Source of the DNA: Lachnospiraceae bacterium
GTDB lineage: Bacteria; Bacillota; Clostridia; Lachnospirales; Lachnospiraceae
Reading direction: 5' to 3'
Assembly (NCBI GenBank): GCA_017482205.1
Contig: JAFUNK010000011.1
Location: forward strand, 1 to 41,715
Length of the DNA stretch: 41,715 nucleotides
Below, piece by piece: positions 14,505-23,836 of the stretch. The position numbers and the translations under genes were made by a program. Each line of letters begins with the position of its first letter. Positions within the stretch are counted from its first letter, which is position 1. The notes under the pieces are model-generated. The model was not told the origin of the DNA and ran no database searches. It saw only the letters and a program-made list of their open reading frames with translations.

Positions 14505-15251
14505 TTATAGGATAAACCAGTATACAAAAAAAAGTACACCATAAATAACGGGCTGATGCAGCATATAAATAATCAACGATTGCCTTCCAAGCAGGCTCAG
14601 TCCTCTTATTTCCTTTGTCTGCAAACGCTCCAACAAATGATACTTTACAAAAATGCCATGCAGAAAATATCCCGTCATAAACAAAAATACCCACGGAAAG
14701 AGGGAAAAATAATCCGTAGAAAAAAATCCTCTGGGCTTAAAGCCTATGTAAGCGGTAAATAAATTAGCATACAAAGCCTCCGGAAGCCTGCAAATCTCCC
14801 ACGGTCCAAAACCCAGTACACCTTTATTGATATTTCTGGTAATTCCAAACAAAACAAACATTACAAAAAATCCAATCATGGGATTGCATTTTACTAATAT
14901 CTTTTCAAGCGGTATCATCAAAAGCATTGCCGAGCCCAGCATGGTCAGCACACCAAATATAACTATATTTTCAGGCATCGCCACATAGGTAACCAGACTG
15001 ACTAATGCCCCTGCCCCGAACACGGTAAGCCCCCTTTTCAGCTTATGTTTCCCTAACGGAAAGCAAAAGCCGGACAACAGGATAAAACCCCAGCAGATAC
15101 TTTGCTGCCATAAGAACGCAATGTCTGATTCATACCACTTCCAGTCATTGTTAAAGATATATACCAAATCCCAGACTGTATGATACACAATCATACTAAT
15201 CAGTATCAGCCCTCTTAAATTGTCCAATATCGCATATCGTTGTTTTATCAT
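14505..15251 (-). CDS. DUF1624 / HGSNAT-type membrane acyltransferase
   Basis: About 248 residues, seven or so TM helices. The N-terminus RYAILDNLRGLILISMIVYHTVWD is the DUF1624 (heparan-alpha-glucosaminide N-acetyltransferase catalytic domain) signature: Asp-x-Leu-Arg-Gly, then a His in the first helix pair. The family transfers acyl groups to sugars at the membrane; the substrate here is unknown. I prefer ATG 15251 (M-I-K-Q-R-Y) because homologues start shortly before the R-x-x-x-x-D-x-L-R-G motif; 15281 is possible. It follows DUF2264 and may be cotranscribed with it. Acetylation of a surface or glycosaminoglycan-like glycan would fit the adjacent GH88. Confidence 0.82.
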   Translation of the reverse strand: MIKQRYAILDNLRGLILISMIVYHTVWDLVYIFNNDWKWYESDIAFLWQQSICWGFILLSGFCFPLGKHKLKRGLTVFGAGALVSLVTYVAMPENIVIFGVLTMLGSAMLLMIPLEKILVKCNPMIGFFVMFVLFGITRNINKGVLGFGPWEICRLPEALYANLFTAYIGFKPRGFFSTDYFSLFPWVFLFMTGYFLHGIFVKYHLLERLQTKEIRGLSLLGRQSLIIYMLHQPVIYGVLFFVYWFIL

Positions 15252-15324
15252 CTTGTTTCTTGTCTCCTGCCAACCGTGCATTTTCCTAATTGTTTCAAAT
15301 ACCTGCTATCGGATTCCGTCACCT

Positions 15325-17382
15325 TTATAATGCCAGATGCGCTTCCATTTCTTCAAAGTTAATTTCTTTTTTGCTGCCGTCGCACATGGTAAGCACTGTT
15401 GTACCAAAATTGCCTGCCCCTGCCTCATCCGCATATGTAACAGCCTTAACAGCGAATAATTCCTCGTCCGAAAAATCCTCAAGGTCTTCCTTGGTAATTA
15501 CCTGGGAAATCAGCAAATGAGGCTCATAACCGCCATACTGCTTTTCCCTTTTGGTAACTGCATATATCACTATGGATTTTTCGGAATCGGGGTTCGTACC
15601 GGTACTGTTGACATATTGTATATCACTCCAGCCGTCATAAACAGTCATTGCCAGCTGCTTTTCTTTACCGGTAAAATCTTTTCCTTTCAAAATAATTGCC
15701 TTGGCATTTCCTTTTTGTCTGCGGATAATTTCTGTACCGTTGTCAGGAAATCCATATGCTCCCAATGTTAATTCAACCGGGCGTCCCCACAATCGTATCT
15801 TATCTGCTCGCACAATGCCGTGGGCAATCGGGAAATCCGCCAGATTTATCGCCTGAAACCAGTGGGATTCCGTAGCCAATTCATAATCAAAAAACTGCCG
15901 GCGGTACAATACCCCATTCTTTTCGCCATGCCAAAACGTTACATTTGCCCGCATGCCGTCTTCGTACCGCATATCTCTCAATATGTACTGCTGGGATTCG
16001 ATATTAGGTGCAGGTGTTGCTTCCCACGGATACTTGGTATTAAAACACAGTTTAGAATAGTTCCACATACCGTGGATATCCCCTTTGTTTTTTACCACCT
16101 TTCCGGTTCTCAAGATAGTTTCACCATTTGCTTTGTGATTGGTAAAACAAAGTGCCGGACCATTTAACACAGTCTCCTTTACCTGCCCTGCTGTCAACTT
16201 TTCCCAAGAGCCGTTGCTTTCCTGTGCTGTCCAAAAGGGGTGAGTCTCAGGCAGACAAAGGCATAAAAATGCCTTCCCCAGCCAGAAGGGTGACTCTGCA
16301 CAGGAATATCCCTGTACTAAAGGGGCAAACTGCCCATAAAAGCCAAGGCTTGGAACACCCTTTATCAAGAAGTCTTCTCTGGATAAAAACTGCATCAGTG
16401 AACCGGCTACAATGCGCCGTGCCAGTCCCGGATTGCCCTTAGAATTTTTAAGAAGCATATTGGCTGCAAAAGCCGCAGTTGACGCATTGCGGTAAATATT
16501 GCTTCTGCCCCACATATTTGTAAAACCGTCACTATCAAAGAAATCCCCGTAGGTTTCCATCAGTTTGTTGGAATGCTCCTCAAACCGTGCTGCCAGATAG
16601 GGTTCATTTTCATAGCCATACCACAGGTTCCACAAGGGTGCATACACATTAAACGCCCAGCATGAATAATAATCAAAGGAATGTCCGTCCCGATACCAGC
16701 CACCCCCCGCATAATAGTGCAGAATTTCCTGTGCATGCTCCAACATAATCTCTTTATCAATAGGATAGCCTTCCATATATAAGAATGCCAAATCCAACAT
16801 ATTAAAAAGCCGCCAGTTCTGGGGTACTGTATTTCCATGGGCAAAACCACTTAAAAACTCTGCCACTGTATCTTTTTCCGCTTTGGTATAGGTATCCCAG
16901 ATTTCGCCTTTACACATCCAAAGTCCGATTACCAATGCACAGGTTTCTACAGTCTGCTGGAAGCACTGAAATGCATCTTTGTATCCCGACAATTCCTGCA
17001 AGTCCCTGTAACTTCCCACATAACAGGCATCTCCTTTTGTACAGACACGCAATATCTGATTTTTGTAGTAATCACGCATATTGTAACCGCAGACTATAAG
17101 CTCCGGCTCATTGTGGATTAAAGGTGCTGCGATAAAAAAGGATCTGGTCAGACCCTCAAAAATCTCTGCCCTCCGTTCCTTTGCATAAACGTCCGCAGGG
17201 GCATCCCCATGGGGATATGTAATCTTTGTCTCACTGCGAGCCACAATTACAGGGTCATCAAAGCTTTCGATATTGTTAAAAATCCCCTGCAACAAATATT
17301 CTCCCGCCTCTATAAAACTTTCTCTGGTAAGTCCTGTGTAGGGGCTTTTTTCAAAATCCGTCATCTTCGGTTGAAATACCAT
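15325..17382 (-). CDS. DUF2264 domain protein (glycan-processing)
   Basis: A 685-residue soluble protein without a signal peptide. The N-terminal three-quarters match the alpha/alpha-toroid style of DUF2264: NPY-like start, HGNTVPQNWRLFNMLDLAF, a GGGWYRDGHSFDYYS motif, WGRSNIYRNAS and ESPFWLGKAFLCL. The C-terminal part is beta-rich. DUF2264 proteins occur beside polysaccharide lyases and GH88/GH105 enzymes, and I infer a role in degrading a uronate-containing glycan. The start ATG has AGGTGAG upstream. It lies 71 bp downstream of GH88, likely the same operon. Confidence 0.85.
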   Translation of the reverse strand: MVFQPKMTDFEKSPYTGLTRESFIEAGEYLLQGIFNNIESFDDPVIVARSETKITYPHGDAPADVYAKERRAEIFEGLTRSFFIAAPLIHNEPELIVCGYNMRDYYKNQILRVCTKGDACYVGSYRDLQELSGYKDAFQCFQQTVETCALVIGLWMCKGEIWDTYTKAEKDTVAEFLSGFAHGNTVPQNWRLFNMLDLAFLYMEGYPIDKEIMLEHAQEILHYYAGGGWYRDGHSFDYYSCWAFNVYAPLWNLWYGYENEPYLAARFEEHSNKLMETYGDFFDSDGFTNMWGRSNIYRNASTAAFAANMLLKNSKGNPGLARRIVAGSLMQFLSREDFLIKGVPSLGFYGQFAPLVQGYSCAESPFWLGKAFLCLCLPETHPFWTAQESNGSWEKLTAGQVKETVLNGPALCFTNHKANGETILRTGKVVKNKGDIHGMWNYSKLCFNTKYPWEATPAPNIESQQYILRDMRYEDGMRANVTFWHGEKNGVLYRRQFFDYELATESHWFQAINLADFPIAHGIVRADKIRLWGRPVELTLGAYGFPDNGTEIIRRQKGNAKAIILKGKDFTGKEKQLAMTVYDGWSDIQYVNSTGTNPDSEKSIVIYAVTKREKQYGGYEPHLLISQVITKEDLEDFSDEELFAVKAVTYADEAGAGNFGTTVLTMCDGSKKEINFEEMEAHLAL

Positions 17383-17453
17383 ATTGCCTCACCTTCTGCC
17401 ATCTGCGGCTTCTTGCCGTCAGCAATCCCTGTCCGGCAAACTGTAATTAAGTC

Positions 17454-18617
17454 TTACCAGATAAAAAATTCTTCTCCGGTCAGTTTAAAGATAGCTTCTA
17501 TAAAATAGTAGTCACCGTAAATAATGGTAAACTCATGCTCTTTGTCATGGAATGCGGCAGTACACTTCTCCAACAGATTATCACAGTCCATAGACCAGTT
17601 ACATCTCTTTTCAGCCAATGCATGTAACATCTTCAGGGCTGCGTTGTGATACGTTGTCTTGCCATTTTCTTTCACCGCTGCATCTGTCAAGTCATTGGTT
17701 AGCTCCGCCCCCTCCATACACTTTGCCAGTTCCAACAAACCGCAGGAAGCAATGGCTGCTGCCGTAGAATCCTCCCACGTACAGTCCGCAGGCTGCCTGA
17801 AATCCACAGGAAGCAGCCCTGTTTGGGGTATCTGACTTAAAAAGTAGTCTGCAACCTTCCTTGCACACTGCAAATATCGATCCTCTTTTGTATGCATATA
17901 ACTGAGTGTAAAACCATAAAGCGCCCATGCCTGTCCTCTAGTCCATGAAGAACCTTCCCCGCAGCCCTGTCCACCATGGGATTTTACATATTCTCCAGTC
18001 TCGGGATTAAATTCTACAATATGATTTACGGAACCATCTTCCCTGACAAAATATTTTGCAGCAGTATCGGCATGCATTTTTGCAGTATGCAGATACCGAT
18101 AGTCCTCTGTCTCTTCATAAGCCCAGTATAAAAGCGGCAAATTCATCATACAGTCAATAATTGCCCATCCTGTTGTAACACGTCCGTCTCCCCAGTCATT
18201 CCACGCCCGGATAAATTTGCCCACAGGATTAAATCTGCCCGCCAAATTGTCTGTTGCCAATCTGCCACGGTTATAGGATGCCTTATTTCCGGTCAAACGG
18301 TAATTGGCAACGGCTGTTGTCAACCACTTAAAACCGCTGTCATGGTCCATTCCCTCATAACGCATCAGATTTTCATCCAGCTTTTCTTCCAGTTTTTCTG
18401 CATTTTCACGGTAAATTTCTTTTCCTGTGGCATGGTATAACTGCCACATCATGCCTCCCCAAAAGCCATTGGTCCACCAGCAGATGTTGTTACTTTGGTC
18501 ATCAAAGATTCCGTCCTTCGTACCATAGGGAACCTTATCTTTGCTCCGTGTCGCCACTACTTCCAGCTTTTCTTTTATCTTTTCAGAAATTTCCTCTGCC
18601 CATATTTTTTCACTCAT
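17454..18617 (-). CDS. GH88 unsaturated glucuronyl hydrolase
   Basis: A 387-residue alpha6/alpha6-barrel enzyme that hydrates and releases the 4,5-unsaturated uronic acid left by polysaccharide lyases. Family landmarks: WWTNGFWGGMMW (48-58), DHDSGF (Asp near 93, the nucleophile-side Asp of UGL), IIDCMMNLPLL (Asp155, general acid/base equivalent) and SSWTRGQAWALYG. There is no signal peptide, so it acts on imported oligosaccharides in the cytoplasm. The start has AAGGAAG upstream. Its substrate could be glycosaminoglycan, gellan/xanthan or rhamnogalacturonan fragments; no lyase or importer lies in the window, so those would be encoded elsewhere. Confidence 0.92.
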   Translation of the reverse strand: MSEKIWAEEISEKIKEKLEVVATRSKDKVPYGTKDGIFDDQSNNICWWTNGFWGGMMWQLYHATGKEIYRENAEKLEEKLDENLMRYEGMDHDSGFKWLTTAVANYRLTGNKASYNRGRLATDNLAGRFNPVGKFIRAWNDWGDGRVTTGWAIIDCMMNLPLLYWAYEETEDYRYLHTAKMHADTAAKYFVREDGSVNHIVEFNPETGEYVKSHGGQGCGEGSSWTRGQAWALYGFTLSYMHTKEDRYLQCARKVADYFLSQIPQTGLLPVDFRQPADCTWEDSTAAAIASCGLLELAKCMEGAELTNDLTDAAVKENGKTTYHNAALKMLHALAEKRCNWSMDCDNLLEKCTAAFHDKEHEFTIIYGDYYFIEAIFKLTGEEFFIW

Positions 18618-18648
18618 AATAATCTTCCTTTTGACTAACCGACATTTT

Positions 18649-18678
18649 ATCCGGGCCTGTTTTTCAACCAGCCCGGAT
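18649..18678. terminator. GC-rich hairpin between ABC exporter and GH88
   Basis: ATCCGGGC (18649-18656) and GCCCGGAT (18671-18678), a perfect 8-bp stem with a 14-nt loop, directly after the exporter stop. There is no U tract, so it may reduce rather than stop readthrough into GH88, or protect the exporter mRNA. Confidence 0.5.
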
Positions 18679-18684
18679 TCTTAC

Positions 18685-20337
18685 TTATGAAATCCTGCAC
18701 TCCCTGTCCGCCAAAGCTATGGTAGAAGGTCTGTGTGCAATCATCACTATGGTTTTTTTGTTTTTCAGAGACTTAAGTGCCATGTTGATATAGTTCTCCG
18801 ATTCATTATCCAATGCGGAAGTTGCTTCATCCAAAAGCAGTATGGGCGCATCCTTTAAAATGGCTCTGGCTATTGCAATACGCTGTCTCTGTCCTCCGGA
18901 CAGATTGTTGCCACGCTCCCCTACATTGGTCTCATACCCCTCTTCCAGATTGATAATAAAGTCATGGGCATAAGCCAGTTTTGCTGCACTTTCCACCTCT
19001 GCATCCGTAGCCTCCGGTTTACCCATACGGATATTTTCACGTATACTGCAGCTAAACAGATAAGGCTCCTGCGGTACATAGGCAATCCGCTCTCTGAATG
19101 TAGAATTTGCGTATTCCCTGTATGACTTTCCTAATATCTTAATATCGCCTTTTTCTACAGGATACAAGCCCAGCAAAAGTTTGGAAATAGTTGTCTTTCC
19201 GCAACCGGAAGCACCTGTTATGGCAACACTCTCTCCCTTCATCACTTTCATGGAATAGTCATGAAGCAGTGGCTTATCCTCTCTGTAACAAAAACTGATA
19301 TTGTCAATTTCAATGGCAGTGTCTCCGTACCAGTTTGCTGACTCCTTAACTGGTTCTCCGTACCAATTTGCAGGTTCTTCCTTTTCTTCCAGAAAATCAA
19401 AGATATTCTGTGCATTCACCATACAACCGATTAATTCAGGCAAATATCTGCCCAACTGTAAAAACTGGAAAGAAAAACTGCCGTACAATGCATAAATCGC
19501 AGTTAAGGAACCCAGCGTGGTAAAACCTTTCTGCACAAAGTAAATTCCCAACATCAAAAACGCCAGTGCACACAACAAATCAAAACCTGTACTGCAGCTT
19601 TCCAAGATTGCCGTAAACATCATCTTTTTGTTGCTCTTCTTGGCATATGTATGATTTTCTGTCACAAATTCGTCCACGGTACTCTTTCCTGCACTGTACA
19701 TCCTTGCCTGCTCCATGCCCTGTAAAAGGTTGGAAAGCTTCTCTGTCATGGTACTGTTACTCTTGGACAGTTCCTTGGACACCTTTTTAATAGGTTCAAT
19801 CAACAAACCGTTTATCAAAAGCATAATCAGATTTACCGCAATCAGACACAGGGTAATCTGCCAGCTCAACATTAACATCGGCACCAGAAAAACCACTACC
19901 TGCAAAATCGGTGCTACGGTTCTTCTCAATCGCGATCCATATATACTGCCCGTCTTTTCCAAGTCATAAGAAAGCTTGGACATAAAATCACCGCTGTGGT
20001 TTTCTTCGTAATAGGTATAAGGCAGACGCACTTCATGGTGAAATACTTTTTTACAAAGTGTACCATACGCCCGCTTTGCCTCCACATTGTAGGTAATGGC
20101 TGCAGCCCTGTAAATCAGCATGGAAATCAGACCACCTACCACATTTCCTGCAATAATCACAGGTATCCTGTCCGCATTACCGCTTCCTGCCGCATCTACC
20201 ACATCCTTTAAAAGAATGGAACTCATTACGGAGAAAAACGCCCAGCCCGTACTCATAAAAAAGATTCCCAACAGATACGGTACACAGTGTTTTCCCATAA
20301 TTCCCATGGTTTTAGTAAATATCTTCCACTGTTTCAT
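18685..20337 (-). CDS. ABC exporter subunit (TMD-NBD), C-terminally short
   Basis: About 550 residues from ATG 20337, which has GGAGG 9 nt upstream inside the preceding gene (26-nt overlap). Six TM helices are followed by a linker with an 11-residue tandem duplication (ANWYGEPVKES / ANWYGD..). The NBD has Walker A GASGCGKTT, signature LSGGQ, Walker B LLLDEA and H-loop IAHRPST. The protein stops about 12 residues after the H-loop, lacking the usual final strand-helix (VL.dG.I.E.GtH.eLl). No frameshift in other frames restores it. It pairs with the upstream subunit as an exporter of unknown substrate. Catalytic residues are intact despite the missing end. Confidence 0.88.
   Translation of the reverse strand: MKQWKIFTKTMGIMGKHCVPYLLGIFFMSTGWAFFSVMSSILLKDVVDAAGSGNADRIPVIIAGNVVGGLISMLIYRAAAITYNVEAKRAYGTLCKKVFHHEVRLPYTYYEENHSGDFMSKLSYDLEKTGSIYGSRLRRTVAPILQVVVFLVPMLMLSWQITLCLIAVNLIMLLINGLLIEPIKKVSKELSKSNSTMTEKLSNLLQGMEQARMYSAGKSTVDEFVTENHTYAKKSNKKMMFTAILESCSTGFDLLCALAFLMLGIYFVQKGFTTLGSLTAIYALYGSFSFQFLQLGRYLPELIGCMVNAQNIFDFLEEKEEPANWYGEPVKESANWYGDTAIEIDNISFCYREDKPLLHDYSMKVMKGESVAITGASGCGKTTISKLLLGLYPVEKGDIKILGKSYREYANSTFRERIAYVPQEPYLFSCSIRENIRMGKPEATDAEVESAAKLAYAHDFIINLEEGYETNVGERGNNLSGGQRQRIAIARAILKDAPILLLDEATSALDNESENYINMALKSLKNKKTIVMIAHRPSTIALADRECRIS
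19322..19371. repeat. 33-bp imperfect tandem duplication in the ABC exporter linker
   Basis: TCTCCGTACCAGTTTGC at 19322 recurs with one change at 19355, giving two copies of an 11-residue unit in the linker between the TMD and the NBD of the 18685-20337 gene. Confidence 0.7.
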
Positions 20338-22057
20338 GCGTGTTTTCCTCCTTTCCGTACAGTCCGGCATATACACCGCCATATTGTATCAATTCCCGGT
20401 GGGTTCCGCTTTCTGCAATCTTTCCGTCCTTCAATACCATAATGGTATCCGCACTCTTAATGGTAGACAAACGGTGGGCAATGGTAATACAGGTTCTGTT
20501 TTCTGCCAGTTCATCAAGCGCCTCCTGTATCAGGCTCTCCGTTTCCACATCCACCGCAGAGGTGGGCTCGTCCAAAAGCAGTATGGGTGCATTTTTAAGG
20601 AAGGCTCGCGCCATGGATATTCTCTGTCTTTCACCACCGGATAAAAGAATACCTCTCTCCCCTACAATACTGTCATAGCCTTCTGGAAGTCCTGCAATAA
20701 ATTCATGGATTCTCGCCTTTTTACATGCCTCCACAATCTCTTCATCCGTTGCACTCTGATTGCCATAACGCACATTTTCCCTGATAGTGGTAGGGAATAA
20801 AAAGACATTCTGGGACACCAGTGCAAACTGCTCTCTTGCCGCCTCAATATTCCACTCCAAAAAAGGTCTGCCAAACAGACTGTATGTACCCTTATCCAAC
20901 CGGTAAAATCCGCAGAGCAGATGGAATATGGTACTTTTTCCGCCACCGGAATCTCCTACAAAGGCTACGCTGCTTCCCTTTCTTATCTCAAAAGCAAGGT
21001 CTGACAATACCTGTTTACCTTCGGTATAAGAAAAATCCACACCGTTAAAAGTAATTGCCGCATCCGTATCCATTCCTGTTGTTTCTGTTCCACAGGGTTC
21101 ATCCTCCTCACAAAGGATTTCTTCCACTCGTTTCACACAGACCAGATTTTCCTTGGCATCCACAAAATTAAAAGGTATGCCTATGTATGCGTCTACAAAC
21201 TTTTGTAAAATCATCAGGAAAACAACCAGTTCTCCCAGACTGATATTGCCTTTTATTACCAGAAAATAAGCATATACCGCACAGATAATATTGGGAAGCC
21301 ACTGTAACATTCTTCTCACTAAAATGGCATTGTTGGATATTCTGGTACGCTTCGCTTCATTATCCACCAAATCATCTGCTGCGGCACTTAGTTTTTCCTG
21401 AAAATGTGCTTCTGCCCCAAAGGTTCTGAGCACCATAATACCGCTGACACAGTCCTGGGAAATCTCTGTTATAATGTCCGATTTTTGTCTGAACACCTTT
21501 CGCAGACTTTCCAGTTTCCGCACCACCTTATTGGTAAAATAAAACAATACCGGATAGCAGACCATGATTAGGACTAAAAGCTGCCAGTTAATACTACCCA
21601 CATAGACCGCATAAGTAATCATGGCAACAATATTGGTGCAGACCTCCGGCATATTCTGGTTTAACAGCCCGTCCAATGCCGCAATATCCGAATTTACTTT
21701 ATTGATAACGGACGCGGAACTGTTTTTATCAAAATACTTATATTCCAGATGATACAGCTTCTTTACCACCATCTCCTTGTACTTTGTCTGCACACCGATG
21801 GCAAATCTGGATATGCAGATACTTTTCAAAAATGCCAGTATAAAGCCAAGCGCCGTCATTGCCAAAAGAATTACAATAAAACCCTTAAAATCTACTTCCA
21901 CACCGCTAAGCAGGGTATCAATGGCATCCCCGATAAGTGTATTTCCCCTGACCATAACCAATGACAAAATATACGCCAACAGCAGTTCTGCCACAAAATA
22001 CCAGCCGTATTTCAGACAACACCTTGTAAAATTTCTTAATTTGTTCTTCACCCTCAT
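20312..22057 (-). CDS. ABC exporter subunit (TMD-NBD)
   Basis: 581 residues with six TM helices (about 20-310) and a full NBD: Walker A GDSGGGKST, signature LSGGE, Walker B LLLDEP with catalytic Glu, H-loop IAHRLST, and the complete C-terminal VLKDGKIAESGTHREL. The start ATG has AAGGAG upstream. It is the first gene of a run continuing with the second exporter subunit, GH88 and DUF2264. Unlike the exporter at 7.2-10.8 kb, both halves here keep catalytic residues. The substrate is unknown. Confidence 0.9.
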   Translation of the reverse strand: MRVKNKLRNFTRCCLKYGWYFVAELLLAYILSLVMVRGNTLIGDAIDTLLSGVEVDFKGFIVILLAMTALGFILAFLKSICISRFAIGVQTKYKEMVVKKLYHLEYKYFDKNSSASVINKVNSDIAALDGLLNQNMPEVCTNIVAMITYAVYVGSINWQLLVLIMVCYPVLFYFTNKVVRKLESLRKVFRQKSDIITEISQDCVSGIMVLRTFGAEAHFQEKLSAAADDLVDNEAKRTRISNNAILVRRMLQWLPNIICAVYAYFLVIKGNISLGELVVFLMILQKFVDAYIGIPFNFVDAKENLVCVKRVEEILCEEDEPCGTETTGMDTDAAITFNGVDFSYTEGKQVLSDLAFEIRKGSSVAFVGDSGGGKSTIFHLLCGFYRLDKGTYSLFGRPFLEWNIEAAREQFALVSQNVFLFPTTIRENVRYGNQSATDEEIVEACKKARIHEFIAGLPEGYDSIVGERGILLSGGERQRISMARAFLKNAPILLLDEPTSAVDVETESLIQEALDELAENRTCITIAHRLSTIKSADTIMVLKDGKIAESGTHRELIQYGGVYAGLYGKEENTHETVEDIY

Positions 22058-22128
22058 ACTCCTTTTTATTTAAAAACACTGCGGCAAAGTGGAAAATGTC
22101 GTAAAACGCCCACCCGCCGCAGGTGCAG

Positions 22129-22146
22129 GAGTCCGCAAGCGGACTC
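22129..22146. terminator. Hairpin downstream of the M3 peptidase gene
   Basis: GAGTCCGC-AA-GCGGACTC, a perfect 8-bp stem with a 2-nt spacer, 8 bp past the peptidase stop. TTTATT follows on the plus strand, while on the minus strand a second CACC/GGTG stem and TTTT follow. It probably terminates the peptidase transcript ahead of the exporter operon. Confidence 0.6.
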
Positions 22147-22153
22147 TTTATTC

Positions 22154-23827
22154 TTATTCCGTATCAAAAATATCTGACAATATCAGATATGCCTCTTCCT
22201 CAAAAACACTGGGAATACCTGCATTCTCCAAGGTAACCATAAAGGTATGTTCTTCATCTACCTCTTCCTGAATTTTACGGTACGCTTCAACTGCCGCATC
22301 ATAGTCCTCCACACTTTGACCGTATATATTTAAGGATGCCATTGCAGAAGTTGCATAGCTTAAATAATAAACCGGACTGCTGACACCAATATTCCTCCAA
22401 AGCCATGCCACACATTCATGCATATATTCATCTGAAGCATCAATACCGTAATCCGCAAGCACTTCCGCCACAATCCCGTCAAAATCCTCTGTGGTATAAG
22501 ATGCTATGTCAGGTGTGGTGTAAACACGTTCTTCAAAGTCATCCACTAAGGTTGCCTGTACAATCAGCTCTGCAAAATAGTATAACTGATAATACATTAT
22601 TGCATCATAAACATCCTCCGGCAGCTCGCCTTCCAGATATTTTAAGTACAACATCTCATTGCCCTGTGAATGGGTTTCGCACAAATCGTAGGACACCCAA
22701 CTTGTGTCAGAACACAGTTCCGCATAATAATGTCCGATTTCATGGATAACGGTAAATACATTCTGATAACCGGGTCCAAAATAACAGAAAGGGTCATCAT
22801 ATACGCTGACGGTAAATGCACCGTCATAAGACTTGCGTGAACTTGTTACTACATAGTTGTCATTGACAAACATATGCTGCATACCTTCCGTTACACTGGG
22901 ACTTAAAGAGGCAAAATATTCATCCAAATAGTCTTCTTCCAGTTTTTGATAATCATCAAACATCAAATCCCTGAAAAGACCTTTTCCTTCCCTATCCAAT
23001 GCATTATACGCATCCTGATACCACTGGTAGGAGTCATTGTATATGGGCACAATATATTCTGCCACATAACCTCTGAAGGCTTCCCGTTCTGCCTTTTCAT
23101 AATCTCTTACGTAAACCAGTTCGGAAGCATATTCATAATAATTGTTATAGCCTGACAATTGTGCAATCTGATTACTGTTGACTACAAATTCACTGTAAAG
23201 AGGGCCAATCTGGGTTTCAAAGTCCGCTCCACTCAATGCATAGGTCTCTGTCATAATTTCTGCATTCCTAAGTTCCAGTGCTGCCGCCTCTTCCGAACCG
23301 GAATCCAGATATTTCAGTTCTACTTCACTCCACTCCGCAAAAAATGCCTCATACTCCGGTATTCCTGAATTATAAACCTCCTGCAAAAAGGTAATGTATC
23401 TGTTACCGAGTTCGCTGGACACTTCCGTAGCATACAGATAATTATTTTCCAGTGTTTCATCTTCCATATCGTAATAATAAAATACTTCTGCCACCAGACT
23501 CTGTGTCTGAATCTCTGACACCAAATCATCCAAACGATCCACTGCCGCTTCAAAAATTGCCGCATTGGTGTTTCTCGCAAGCATTCTCTCACAAATACCC
23601 AGCTGTTTCTCAAACAGCTTAATATCTGCCTGTGTCAGTGTATATGCCGGAAACACTTCTGAAATATGATTTGTCTCATCAGCAGATGCCGGTGTCATAT
23701 CCCCAATATTATCAAAATATTCTGTTGCATTTCCGCTCTCCGGTGCTGCTGCCCCACACACAAACAGGGACATCGCCGCCAGATTCATTACCAGTATAAA
23801 CGAAAGAATTCTCCTTGATATTTTCAT
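22154..23827 (-). CDS. Secreted M3-family metallopeptidase (oligoendopeptidase-like)
   Basis: 557 residues. An N-terminal signal peptide (KISRR, then a hydrophobic stretch to about 24, with an Ala-rich cleavage region CGAAA) directs export; the Cys lacks a proper lipobox. The mature part is the all-alpha M3 fold. The zinc site is HEIGH (H362, E363, H366), with the third ligand in CETHSQGNE (E384), as in PepF/oligoendopeptidases. Typical PepF enzymes are cytoplasmic and about 600 residues, so the exported form is less common. It likely trims peptides outside the cell. The gene lies 9 bp after the methyltransferase/MTHFR stop, with GTGAGG as ribosome site, so it is probably cotranscribed with that gene. 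Confidence 0.88.
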   Translation of the reverse strand: MKISRRILSFILVMNLAAMSLFVCGAAAPESGNATEYFDNIGDMTPASADETNHISEVFPAYTLTQADIKLFEKQLGICERMLARNTNAAIFEAAVDRLDDLVSEIQTQSLVAEVFYYYDMEDETLENNYLYATEVSSELGNRYITFLQEVYNSGIPEYEAFFAEWSEVELKYLDSGSEEAAALELRNAEIMTETYALSGADFETQIGPLYSEFVVNSNQIAQLSGYNNYYEYASELVYVRDYEKAEREAFRGYVAEYIVPIYNDSYQWYQDAYNALDREGKGLFRDLMFDDYQKLEEDYLDEYFASLSPSVTEGMQHMFVNDNYVVTSSRKSYDGAFTVSVYDDPFCYFGPGYQNVFTVIHEIGHYYAELCSDTSWVSYDLCETHSQGNEMLYLKYLEGELPEDVYDAIMYYQLYYFAELIVQATLVDDFEERVYTTPDIASYTTEDFDGIVAEVLADYGIDASDEYMHECVAWLWRNIGVSSPVYYLSYATSAMASLNIYGQSVEDYDAAVEAYRKIQEEVDEEHTFMVTLENAGIPSVFEEEAYLILSDIFDTE

Positions 23828-23836
23828 ATTTGTACC

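Noticed and set aside
18685-18760. Frameshift restoring the ABC subunit C-terminus
   Set aside because: Neither alternative frame after the H-loop yields the usual D-G-x-I-x-E-x-G-x-H ending, so truncation or a naturally short end is preferred.
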